Below, piece after piece: positions 34,558-41,949 of a stretch of DNA of 47,669 nucleotides. The stretch lies in NCBI RefSeq assembly GCF_025821625.1, contig NZ_JACKSH010000181.1:1-47669 (forward strand), given 5' to 3'. A program made the translations under genes and the position numbers. The notes beneath the pieces are model-generated. The model worked only from the letters and a program-made list of their open reading frames with translations, ran no database searches and was not told the DNA's origin. Source of the stretch: Mycolicibacterium pyrenivorans. GTDB taxonomy: Bacteria; Actinomycetota; Actinomycetes; Mycobacteriales; Mycobacteriaceae. Every line of letters begins with the position of its first letter. Position 1 is the stretch's first letter.

Positions 34558-34887
34558 ATGGCCTATGACGGCGAGTTGGCTGACCGCGTCCGTGAGCTGA
34601 TGGCGCCGGAGCGCGGTGTCGAAGAGAAGGCGATGTTCGGCGGGTTGGCGTTCCTGCTCAACGGCAACATGGCCGTCGTCAGCTCCAAGGGCGGTCTGAT
34701 GGTGCGGGTGCCGCGGGACGACACCGATCGCCTGCTGGCGCGCAACCACGTCGAACCGATGGTCATGGCCGGCCGGGAAACGCGTGGCTGGCTGCGGGTA
34801 CATCGCGACGGGGTGAAAACCAAACGGCAGCTGTCCGAATGGGTGGACCGCGGCGCGGACGTCGCCAAGGGGCTGCCGCCCAAGTAG
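34558..34887 (+). CDS. TfoX N-terminal domain protein
   Basis: A 109-residue protein made of one TfoX_N domain: AYDGELADRVRELMAPERGVEEKAMFGGLAFLLNGNMAVVSSKGGLMVRVP is the family's core, ending with the GRETRGWLRVHRDGVKTKRQLSEWVD segment (split here in two parts). In proteobacteria TfoX/Sxy regulates competence, but stand-alone domains in actinobacteria have no known role. ATG at 34558 is used; an upstream in-frame start would add residues unlike the family. It follows lon by 33 bp on the same strand. Confidence 0.85.
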   Translation: MAYDGELADRVRELMAPERGVEEKAMFGGLAFLLNGNMAVVSSKGGLMVRVPRDDTDRLLARNHVEPMVMAGRETRGWLRVHRDGVKTKRQLSEWVDRGADVAKGLPPK

Positions 34888-34927
34888 TCCGGTGTTTTCC
34901 CGGCGGTACACCGGGTAAGACCATCGA

Positions 34928-35566
34928 ATGGCTTCATCGACACCCCAGCGTGTCGTCGAGCGGCTCCTGGGACAGGCCGGCACCACCTACGCGGAGGAAG
35001 CCGGGATCCGGCTGCGGGACAAGCCGATGCCGCTGTTCCAGCTGCTGATCCTGTGCATGCTCGCCAGCAAGCCGATCGACGCCGCCATCGCCATGCGGGC
35101 CGCCCGCGAGCTGTACCGGGCAGGGCTTCGCACGCCGCGCGCGATGCTCTCCGCCGAACGGTCGACACTCATCTCCACGTTCGGCCGCGCCCGCTACGTC
35201 CGCTACGACGAGAGCTCGGCCACCAGAGCGGTGGACATCGCCGCCGCCGTCACCGAAGCATACGGTGGCGACCTGCGCAGGCTGGCCACGGCCAGTGGGT
35301 GCGACATCGCCGCAGCGAGCCGACTCCTGCAGGAGTTCAAGGGGATTGGCGCCACCGGGGCCGACATCTTCCTGCGTGAGGTCCAGGACATCTGGACGTG
35401 GGTTCGGCCGTACTTCGACGACCGCGCCATCGCCACCGCGGCCGAGCTCGGCCTGCCCGACGATCCCGCCGAGCTCGCCTCGCTGGCGCCCCGCCGCAGC
35501 GCCACGCTGGCCGCCGCGCTGGTGCGGGTGTCGTTGAACGGCGACCTTCGCGCGCAGCTGCGATGA
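34928..35566 (+). CDS. HhH-GPD superfamily protein (endonuclease III-like), catalytic residues altered
   Basis: A 212-residue protein with the helix-hairpin-helix-GPD fold. LFQLLILCMLASKPIDAAIAMRAARELY corresponds to the first helices of endonuclease III, and LLQEFKGIGATGADIFLREVQDIW to the HhH-GPD hairpin. The bifunctional glycosylase Lys (usually in GVGRKTA) is replaced by GIGATGA, and the catalytic Asp position after the hairpin reads TWVRPYFDDR. The C-terminal [4Fe-4S] Cys cluster is missing. It may be a DNA-binding relative or an enzyme with another mechanism. It overlaps the DUF72 gene by 4 bp (ATGA), so the pair is coupled. Confidence 0.77.
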   Translation: MASSTPQRVVERLLGQAGTTYAEEAGIRLRDKPMPLFQLLILCMLASKPIDAAIAMRAARELYRAGLRTPRAMLSAERSTLISTFGRARYVRYDESSATRAVDIAAAVTEAYGGDLRRLATASGCDIAAASRLLQEFKGIGATGADIFLREVQDIWTWVRPYFDDRAIATAAELGLPDDPAELASLAPRRSATLAAALVRVSLNGDLRAQLR

Positions 35567-36288
35567 TCCGGATCGGCACGTCGGGCTGGTCCTACGACCA
35601 CTGGGTCGACGTGCTGTACCCGGCCGGCACTCCGGTGGGCAAGCGGCTGGCCCTCTACGTCGCCGAGTTCGACACCGTCGAGCTGAACGCCAGCTTCTAC
35701 CGGTGGCCCCGTGATGCGACGTTCGCCGGCTGGCGCGAGCGATTGCCCGAGGGGTTCACGATGACGGTCAAGGCGCACCGCGGCCTCACCCATTTCCGGA
35801 GGTTGAAGTCCCCCGAACCATGGGTCGAACGCTTCGAGCGGTGCTGGACGGCACTCGGTGACCGGGGTGAGGCGCTGCTGGTCCAACTGCATCCCGACCT
35901 CGAACGCGACGACGAGCGGCTGGACCACTTCCTCACCGTCATGCCCGACCGGATCCCGGTGGCGATGGAACTGCGTCACCGGTCCTGGGACGACCCGGCG
36001 GTGTATCGCCTGCTCGAGCGCCACGATGCCGCGTACGTGGTGATGAGCGGCGCCGGGCTGTCGACGGTCCCCCGCGTCACCGCGCGACTGGCCTACCTGC
36101 GCCTGCACGGTCCCGCCGAGCAGGCGCTCTACCACGGCAGCTACCCGGACGACGAACTGCGCGCATGGGCCGACCGCATCCTCGGCTGGCACGACCGCGG
36201 CCACGACGTCGTCGTCTACTTCAACAACGACCTCGGCGGCCACGCGGTGCGCAACGCGCGCACGCTCAAGCAGTTGGTCGCGCCGTGA
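35563..36288 (+). CDS. DUF72 family protein
   Basis: A 241-residue TIM-barrel protein of the DUF72 (YecE) family. The start MIRIGTSGWSYDHW is diagnostic, followed by LALYVAEFDTVELNASFYRWP, the FTMTVKAHRGLTH strand, LLVQLHPDLERDDERL, and the C-terminal VVVYFNNDLGGHAVRNARTL segment. The function is unknown; some relatives bind [4Fe-4S] clusters or accompany DNA repair genes. The 4-bp overlap with the HhH-GPD gene makes a common task, perhaps in DNA repair, reasonable but unproven. Confidence 0.9.
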   Translation: MIRIGTSGWSYDHWVDVLYPAGTPVGKRLALYVAEFDTVELNASFYRWPRDATFAGWRERLPEGFTMTVKAHRGLTHFRRLKSPEPWVERFERCWTALGDRGEALLVQLHPDLERDDERLDHFLTVMPDRIPVAMELRHRSWDDPAVYRLLERHDAAYVVMSGAGLSTVPRVTARLAYLRLHGPAEQALYHGSYPDDELRAWADRILGWHDRGHDVVVYFNNDLGGHAVRNARTLKQLVAP

Positions 36289-36340
36289 CGACACCCCGGC
36301 GCGGAACTCTGCGGTCGTTGCGGCACGCTGGAACACCGAC

Positions 36341-36946
36341 ATGTCTGCCATGAAACTCGCCTACGGTTGCGCGCCGCTGCTGCTGGTCGCCGCCTGCTCC
36401 GGGGGGCCGTCGGTGGTCAACACCGACGACACCCCGCCGGCCGGGACACCCACCGCCCAACCCGCCCCGTCGACAACCCGACCGAGCAACGCCCACCTGG
36501 CCAACGCGTTCCACTTCGCCGCCCGGGTCGACGGCGCGACCGGCTACTACTTCACCACCCCGAGCGGTCGCTGGCAGTGTGCGATCCTGCCGCGCGCCAA
36601 GGCGGGCTGCGAGAACGCCAACAGCCCGACATCGGCGGTCGCGATCACCGGCGCACCCGACGAGGTGGACGGCTCGGACGGCGAACCCGGCGTCCCGAAC
36701 GCGATCGTGGTGGATCGTGGCGGCGACCCGCGGTTCGTCGCACAGTCGCCGCCGGAGTTCGGACCGGATCAGGGCGCTGCGACCGTGCTGCCGTTCAACC
36801 GGATCCTGGCGGTGGCCGGGTTCCGCTGCAACGTGCAGGAGGCCAACGGCGTCTCGTGCATGTCCGAGGCCAGCGGAAAGGGCTTCACCTTCTCCGCCGA
36901 AGGCCATGCGATGACCTACACCGACGTGCCCGCCGACGCCCCCTGA
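36341..36946 (+). CDS. Putative lipoprotein, hypothetical
   Basis: A 201-residue exported protein. The signal peptide MSAMKLAYGCAPLLLVAACSGG ends in a lipobox with a likely lipidated Cys at residue 19. A Pro/Thr-rich linker (DDTPPAGTPTAQPAPSTTR) follows. The mature domain has Cys residues in WQCAILPRAKAGCEN, FRCNVQEANGVSC and resembles mycobacterial small lipoproteins with paired cysteines (GYYFTTPSGRWQC motif). Either ATG, 36341 or 36350, could start translation. Function unknown. Confidence 0.8.
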   Translation: MSAMKLAYGCAPLLLVAACSGGPSVVNTDDTPPAGTPTAQPAPSTTRPSNAHLANAFHFAARVDGATGYYFTTPSGRWQCAILPRAKAGCENANSPTSAVAITGAPDEVDGSDGEPGVPNAIVVDRGGDPRFVAQSPPEFGPDQGAATVLPFNRILAVAGFRCNVQEANGVSCMSEASGKGFTFSAEGHAMTYTDVPADAP

Positions 36947-36968
36947 CGCGCCGTCTAGGTTTGGCCAC

Positions 36969-37964
36969 ATGACCTCACAGAAATCTCTGGTCACCGTCGC
37001 CGTCACCGGCGCGGCCGGGCAGATCGGTTACGCCGCCCTGTTCCGCATCGCCGCGGGTGCGATGCTCGGCCACGACACCCCGGTCGCGCTGCGACTGCTC
37101 GAGGTACCGGGCGCGGTGCGCGCCGCCGAGGGCGTGGTGATGGAGCTCGACGACGGGGCGTTCCCGCTGCTGGCGAGCACCGAGATCTACGACGACCCGG
37201 TCACGGGATTCGGCGGAGTCGACGTCGCCTTGCTAATCGGCGCCAAACCTCGCACCAAGGGCATGGAGCGCGCCGACCTGCTCGAGGCCAACGCGCAGAT
37301 CTTCGCGACCGCGGGTGAGGCGCTCAACGCCGGGGCCGGAGCAGACGTGCGAGTGCTGGTGGTCGGCAATCCGGCCAACACCAACGCGATGATCGCCGCC
37401 GCCCACGCGCCCGACATCCCCCGCGACCGGTTCACCGCGTTGACCCGCCTCGACCACAACCGGGCGATATCCGCGATGGCCCGGCACGCCGATGTGTCCG
37501 TCACCGACATCAGCAAGATGACGATCTGGGGTAACCACTCACCGACGCAGTACCCGGATGTCTTCCACGCCGTCGTCGCAGGCCGGTCCGGAGCCGACTA
37601 CGCGGCCGACACCCGTTGGCTGACCGACGACTTCATCCCGACGGTGGCGCGCCGGGGCACCGCGATCATCGAGGCGCGCGGCGCGAGTTCTGCGGCGTCG
37701 GCCGCCAACGGCGCGATCGACCACATCGACGACTGGGTGCACGGCACGCCCGACGGGGACTGGACGTCGGTGGCGCTGCCCTCCCCCGGCGTGTACGGCG
37801 TCGACGAGGGCCTGGTCTGCTCGTTCCCGTGCCGCTCGGCCGGTGGCCGGTGGGAGATCGTCGAAGGCCTCGACATCAACCCGTTCTCGCGCACCCGCAT
37901 CGACGCCTCGCTGGCCGAACTGCGTGCCGAACGCGACGCGGTGGCCGCCCTCGGCCTGCTCTGA
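36969..37964 (+). CDS. mdh: Malate dehydrogenase
   Basis: A 331-residue NAD-dependent malate dehydrogenase of the cytosolic MDH2-like group, interconverting malate and oxaloacetate in the TCA cycle. The NAD-binding motif is VTGAAGQIGY (about 12-21). LIGAKPRTKGMERADLL is the mobile loop with substrate Arg residues, and NPANTNA follows. The catalytic pair is Asp162 (RLDHNRA) and His190 (WGNHSPTQ). It ends with the DINPFSRTRIDASLAELRAERDAV segment. It lies 22 bp after the lipoprotein gene. M. tuberculosis mdh (Rv1240) is in a different place. Confidence 0.95.
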   Translation: MTSQKSLVTVAVTGAAGQIGYAALFRIAAGAMLGHDTPVALRLLEVPGAVRAAEGVVMELDDGAFPLLASTEIYDDPVTGFGGVDVALLIGAKPRTKGMERADLLEANAQIFATAGEALNAGAGADVRVLVVGNPANTNAMIAAAHAPDIPRDRFTALTRLDHNRAISAMARHADVSVTDISKMTIWGNHSPTQYPDVFHAVVAGRSGADYAADTRWLTDDFIPTVARRGTAIIEARGASSAASAANGAIDHIDDWVHGTPDGDWTSVALPSPGVYGVDEGLVCSFPCRSAGGRWEIVEGLDINPFSRTRIDASLAELRAERDAVAALGLL

Positions 37965-37970
37965 CCGTCG

Positions 37971-39455
37971 TCAACGCAGCGACGCGGTGCCGTCGGGACG
38001 CACCTGGACCGCCGCGCCGGCGATGTCGCCGGTCACGGTGGCCTCGGCTTCGTCTGCGGTGGGGATCACCGCGAGAACCCGGGCGGCATCGGCGTCCTGG
38101 GAGGTCCGCACCGCCAGGAACGCCTTTTCCGCGCGTCCGTCCCGGTCCACCGGTGTCGTCCACGACTCCACCGTGCCCGTGCCGCTCCAGTCCACCAGAG
38201 CCGTGCGGGTGGGCTCGCGGTCGACGGCGGGTTGGACGTCTTCCCAACGGAATTCATGCTCCGGCGGCCGGGTCCCGTACACGCCGAAGCTGTGTTTGGT
38301 CAGATAGCCGCCGTTGGCGGTGATCAGGCCGAGCGTGCCCGGTTTCGACACCAGCTGTTCGGCCATCGTGGCGATGGAGTGGGTGACGTAGTTGTTCCAC
38401 GGGCCACCGGCGAAGGTCAGGCCGCCGGTGACGGTCAACGGCCGGTCGGGATCGCCGATGGGGAGCCCGAGCTCCCTGGCGGCGATCTGCACCGCCGACG
38501 GGAAGCAGGAGTAGACGTCGACCAGCTCGACGTCGTCCACCCCGGCGCCTGCGAGTTCCAGCGCCCGCTTGCCCGCGATCCTGATGGCAGGCGAGGTGGA
38601 GAACTCCGCGCGCTCACCGATCGCGTAGGTGTCGTGCGAGTCGGCTCCCGCGTACGGGAAAACCCATCTGTCCGAGGGAATCTGGAGATAGGTGGCCTTC
38701 TCGGCCGACGTCAGGATCAGAACGGCCCCCTGGTCGACCATGTTGTTCGAGTTCATCAACTTGGTGTAAGGCCAGCTGATCATCCGGTTATTCGGGGACG
38801 GACGCCAGATCTGCTCGGCCGCAAGCGGTTCCCGGCTCCAGGCGTGGGGGTTGGTCGCGGCGACTGCGCTGAACTGCGACCACAGCTCTCCGATGCGACG
38901 ACGATGTTCGTCGGTTGTCTCCCTCGCGGCGATCCGCACCGCCTGCTCGAACATCGGATAGACGTAGGCGGGCCGGTCCAGGTTGATCCGGATCTCGGCG
39001 GGTCCCGCCATCGGCACGCCGTCGTCGGCGCCGGGCGCGATCGGCACCGAATCGTCCTGCTTCGTCCACTGCGCCTTCTTCCCCGCGGCGCGCAGCCTGC
39101 TCCTCGTCCGCCACGTCTCCGCCCCCGCGATCAGCACCACGTCGGCCCTGCCCTGCTGAATGTCCAGGCACGCCAGGTTCACCAGCGTCTGCGGTACGTT
39201 CCCTCCGATCCCCGTGTACCGGGTTTCCGCCTTGTCGGCGCGAATCCGCTGTGCGAGAAGCAGACCAGGGTCGCGATAGCGCCACGACAGCAGGTTGACG
39301 ACGCGTACCGCGTCGACTGCCTCGAGCACCCGCGGATCGGCGGCCTCCCGTGCCGCCGCCGCCATCAGGTCGACGGGTTCGACGCTGGGGTCCTCGGTGT
39401 GCTGGTTCACCTGGCCGTAGCCGACGAGAACCGGTGTCCTGGGGTCGAGGGGCAT
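37971..39455 (-). CDS. Thiolase-like acetyl-CoA acetyltransferase family protein (Rv1867-like)
   Basis: A 494-residue protein of the thiolase superfamily, SCP-x-like branch, the same length as I recall for Rv1867. The N-terminal half has VLVGYGQVNQHTEDPSVEPVD and NLACLDIQQGRADVVLIAGAETWRTR, where a Cys precedes the nucleophile region. A long insertion (NLDRPAYVYPMFEQAVRI) and the C-terminal thiolase part ELVDVYSCFPSAVQIAARELG and LTVTGGLTFAGGPWNNYVTHS follow. An OB-like tail (about 415-494) follows the core. Substrate unknown; probably acyl-CoA or sterol metabolism. It is 13 bp downstream of the CoA-transferase gene, as in M. tuberculosis. Confidence 0.85.
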   Translation of the reverse strand: MPLDPRTPVLVGYGQVNQHTEDPSVEPVDLMAAAAREAADPRVLEAVDAVRVVNLLSWRYRDPGLLLAQRIRADKAETRYTGIGGNVPQTLVNLACLDIQQGRADVVLIAGAETWRTRSRLRAAGKKAQWTKQDDSVPIAPGADDGVPMAGPAEIRINLDRPAYVYPMFEQAVRIAARETTDEHRRRIGELWSQFSAVAATNPHAWSREPLAAEQIWRPSPNNRMISWPYTKLMNSNNMVDQGAVLILTSAEKATYLQIPSDRWVFPYAGADSHDTYAIGERAEFSTSPAIRIAGKRALELAGAGVDDVELVDVYSCFPSAVQIAARELGLPIGDPDRPLTVTGGLTFAGGPWNNYVTHSIATMAEQLVSKPGTLGLITANGGYLTKHSFGVYGTRPPEHEFRWEDVQPAVDREPTRTALVDWSGTGTVESWTTPVDRDGRAEKAFLAVRTSQDADAARVLAVIPTADEAEATVTGDIAGAAVQVRPDGTASLR

Positions 39456-39468
39456 GGAGCGGGCCTTC

Positions 39469-41832
39469 CTAGTTTGTTTCTCGGTCGTCTTGGCGCCACG
39501 CGAACAGCGCGCCGTCGGCGATGAGTTCGTCGATGCGGTCGGGGGTCAACCCGAGGATCTTCCGGCAGACCACCCGGGTGTGCTCGCCGGGCATGGGCGC
39601 GGGCCGCAGCGGCGCCCGCGGTATGCGCGTGTAGGGGGCCGGCCCGGTTTCGCTGGGTATGGGCTTGTCCAGGAGCGGATGGGTCATGTCGGAGAACAAC
39701 TTCCGGAAGACGAGGTGCGGGTCGCTCGCGACGTCGGCGGCACGGTTCATCGGCCCGGCCGGCACCCCGAGCCCCTGCAGTTGCGCGGCGACCTCGTTCC
39801 TGTCCCGCCCGGCCGTCCAGCGGGACACCGCGGCGATCGCCTCGGCGCGGCCCTCGGGTATCCCGGAGCACCCCATCGCTTCGGCGACCCTCGCCCGGTC
39901 CTGTGCGTCCCGGATCGAGACCACGCACCACTCGTCGTCGCCGGCGCACGGGTGCACCGCATGAATCGCGTCGTCCTCTGCCACGGGAAGTCCTGCGGCC
40001 TTGGCAGATTCGGCCACGAACGCGGTGGCGAGCTGATTGATCGCCGCCTCTGCCTGTGAGATGTGCACGTGCCCGCCGCGACCGGTCTGGCCGCGGCGGA
40101 TCAGCACCGCCAGCGTGGCGATCGCGGTGAGCCTGGCGACCACGTGATCGGGGAAGATCGTCGTTGCGTCGTAGAACCTGTCCGGCTCGGCGTCGGGCGA
40201 CGTCCACAGCCGGGTGACGCCGGTGGATGCGCGCACCAGTGGGCCGTAACCCATCCGCGCACTCCAGGGCCCCCGGTCCCCGAACGCGCTGCTCTCGGCC
40301 AGCACGATGCCGGGGTTCAGCGCGCGCAGCCGGTCATATGAGAAGCCGAGGGCAGCCAGCGTGCCCGGTTTGAAGTTGGCGAACACGGCGTCGGCACCCG
40401 CTACGAGCCTGCCGAACAGGTCGGCGCCGGACCGATGCCGCAGGTCCAGGCCGAGGCTGCACTCGTTGCGGTGCGTCAGTGCCCACGACCGGCTCATCGG
40501 CTTGCCCGGCGGTGCCTGTCGCAGCCCGTCCGGATACGCCGGGCTCTCGATCTTGATGACCTCGGCGCCCAGATCGGCGAACAGCCGGCCCAGTTCGCCG
40601 CCTGCGACGATCACCCCGAGGTCGAGGATCCGGACGCCGTCAAACGGCCGGCTCGTCACCTCCCCGGGGGGCGTCGCAGGTGACGACCGCGGCACCGACC
40701 ATTCGGCCTCGTCGGCGCCCGGTGGCCGTGCCCCCCGGCGGTAGCCGTGATGGTCACCGTCGATCACCAGCGGACCCACCGGGACCGTCACCTCGGCCCC
40801 GGGAGCGATCGTGGCACCGGCCAGCGCACCCGTCACCTGAAAGTGCTCTTCCGACAACGCTTCTACGGGTGTGAGCACCGCTGCGACGGGCACCCCGCGG
40901 GTCTGCCCCTCAGCCACCAGGTCGGCCATCGTCTCGCGGGCGAACAACTCGGCGACGGCCGCGTTGAGTTCCTCGGAGGCGGCGTAACGCGCGGCGATGG
41001 TGTCGAATTCGGGTCCGGAGAACTGTGCGGGCTCGCCCAGCCAGGCCCGCATCCCCCGCCACTGCCGGGCCGACAGCAGGCAGATCCGCACATGTCCGTC
41101 CCGGCACCCGAAGATGGGGTAGATCTGCTGGTTGCGCGGGCGGCCACGCCACAACTCGGTGGGGGCCTTGAGGCCGACCGCCGCCTGACCCTCGGAACCG
41201 AACGGCGGGTCGAGCGCCTGCACCACCGCCTCGAATCGGGAGAAGTCGATGAATTCTCCCTCCCCGCAACGCAACCGATCGTAGTAGGCGACCAGAACCG
41301 CCCACGCCGCCTGAACCGCGGCGGTCCCCGACGCGACACCGGTCGGTGGCAACACCGGGGTGCCCGACGTCGGCCCGGTGCGCGACAGCGCCGAGGACAT
41401 CGCATACAGCACCGCGTCGGTGGCGCGCCACGCCGCGTCAGGTCCCGTCGCGCCGAAGTCGGTGACCGACAGCGTCACCAGATGACCGAAGCGCTCGGCG
41501 AGCGCGGCACACGATGTTCCGAACCGTGCTGCGCCACCGGGATTCCCGGAGTCGACCACGATGTCGGCGCCGCCGGCGAGTTCGATCAGCCGCTCACGGT
41601 CCTGCGGACGGCCCGGATCCAGCCGGGCGCAGCGCTTGTTGGCGTTGTGCAGTGCGAACGGGATACCGGCGCCTGCGACCAGCGGTGCCGCGCGTCGAGC
41701 CGGGCTGTCGCCGGGCGGTTCGATCTTGAGCACGTCGGCGCCGAGGTCGGCCAGGATCCGGCCGACGGCGTCACCCTCGCCGGTGGACAGGTCGAGGACC
41801 CGCAGGGATGCCAGCAACGCTCCCTCGGCCAT
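39469..41832 (-). CDS. Tandem-domain CaiB/BaiF (class III) CoA-transferase (Rv1866-like)
   Basis: A 787-residue protein with two class III CoA-transferase modules in one chain. The first (about 1-375) starts LRVLDLSTGEGDAVGRILADLGADVLKIEPPGDSP; the second (about 395-787) starts VRILDLGVIVAGGELGRLFADLGAEVIKIESPAYPDG and has MSRSWALTHRNECSLGLDLRH. At the place of the catalytic Asp of formyl-CoA transferase both halves carry Glu: FSRFEA and ISQAEA. Normal family members are homodimers of about 400 residues; here a covalent pseudo-dimer is likely. M. tuberculosis Rv1866 (778 aa) is alike. Its start is close to the divergent phosphoketolase gene. Confidence 0.87.
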   Translation of the reverse strand: MAEGALLASLRVLDLSTGEGDAVGRILADLGADVLKIEPPGDSPARRAAPLVAGAGIPFALHNANKRCARLDPGRPQDRERLIELAGGADIVVDSGNPGGAARFGTSCAALAERFGHLVTLSVTDFGATGPDAAWRATDAVLYAMSSALSRTGPTSGTPVLPPTGVASGTAAVQAAWAVLVAYYDRLRCGEGEFIDFSRFEAVVQALDPPFGSEGQAAVGLKAPTELWRGRPRNQQIYPIFGCRDGHVRICLLSARQWRGMRAWLGEPAQFSGPEFDTIAARYAASEELNAAVAELFARETMADLVAEGQTRGVPVAAVLTPVEALSEEHFQVTGALAGATIAPGAEVTVPVGPLVIDGDHHGYRRGARPPGADEAEWSVPRSSPATPPGEVTSRPFDGVRILDLGVIVAGGELGRLFADLGAEVIKIESPAYPDGLRQAPPGKPMSRSWALTHRNECSLGLDLRHRSGADLFGRLVAGADAVFANFKPGTLAALGFSYDRLRALNPGIVLAESSAFGDRGPWSARMGYGPLVRASTGVTRLWTSPDAEPDRFYDATTIFPDHVVARLTAIATLAVLIRRGQTGRGGHVHISQAEAAINQLATAFVAESAKAAGLPVAEDDAIHAVHPCAGDDEWCVVSIRDAQDRARVAEAMGCSGIPEGRAEAIAAVSRWTAGRDRNEVAAQLQGLGVPAGPMNRAADVASDPHLVFRKLFSDMTHPLLDKPIPSETGPAPYTRIPRAPLRPAPMPGEHTRVVCRKILGLTPDRIDELIADGALFAWRQDDRETN

Positions 41833-41949
41833 CCACTCGTCCTGCCCTTCTGCTCGCGGTGACGCTCACCCTAACGGTGGGCGAAAGATTAACGTCCGCG
41901 CCATCGGGTACGGGTTGGACGTCACCCCGATGCAGAGTTGGATGGACAG

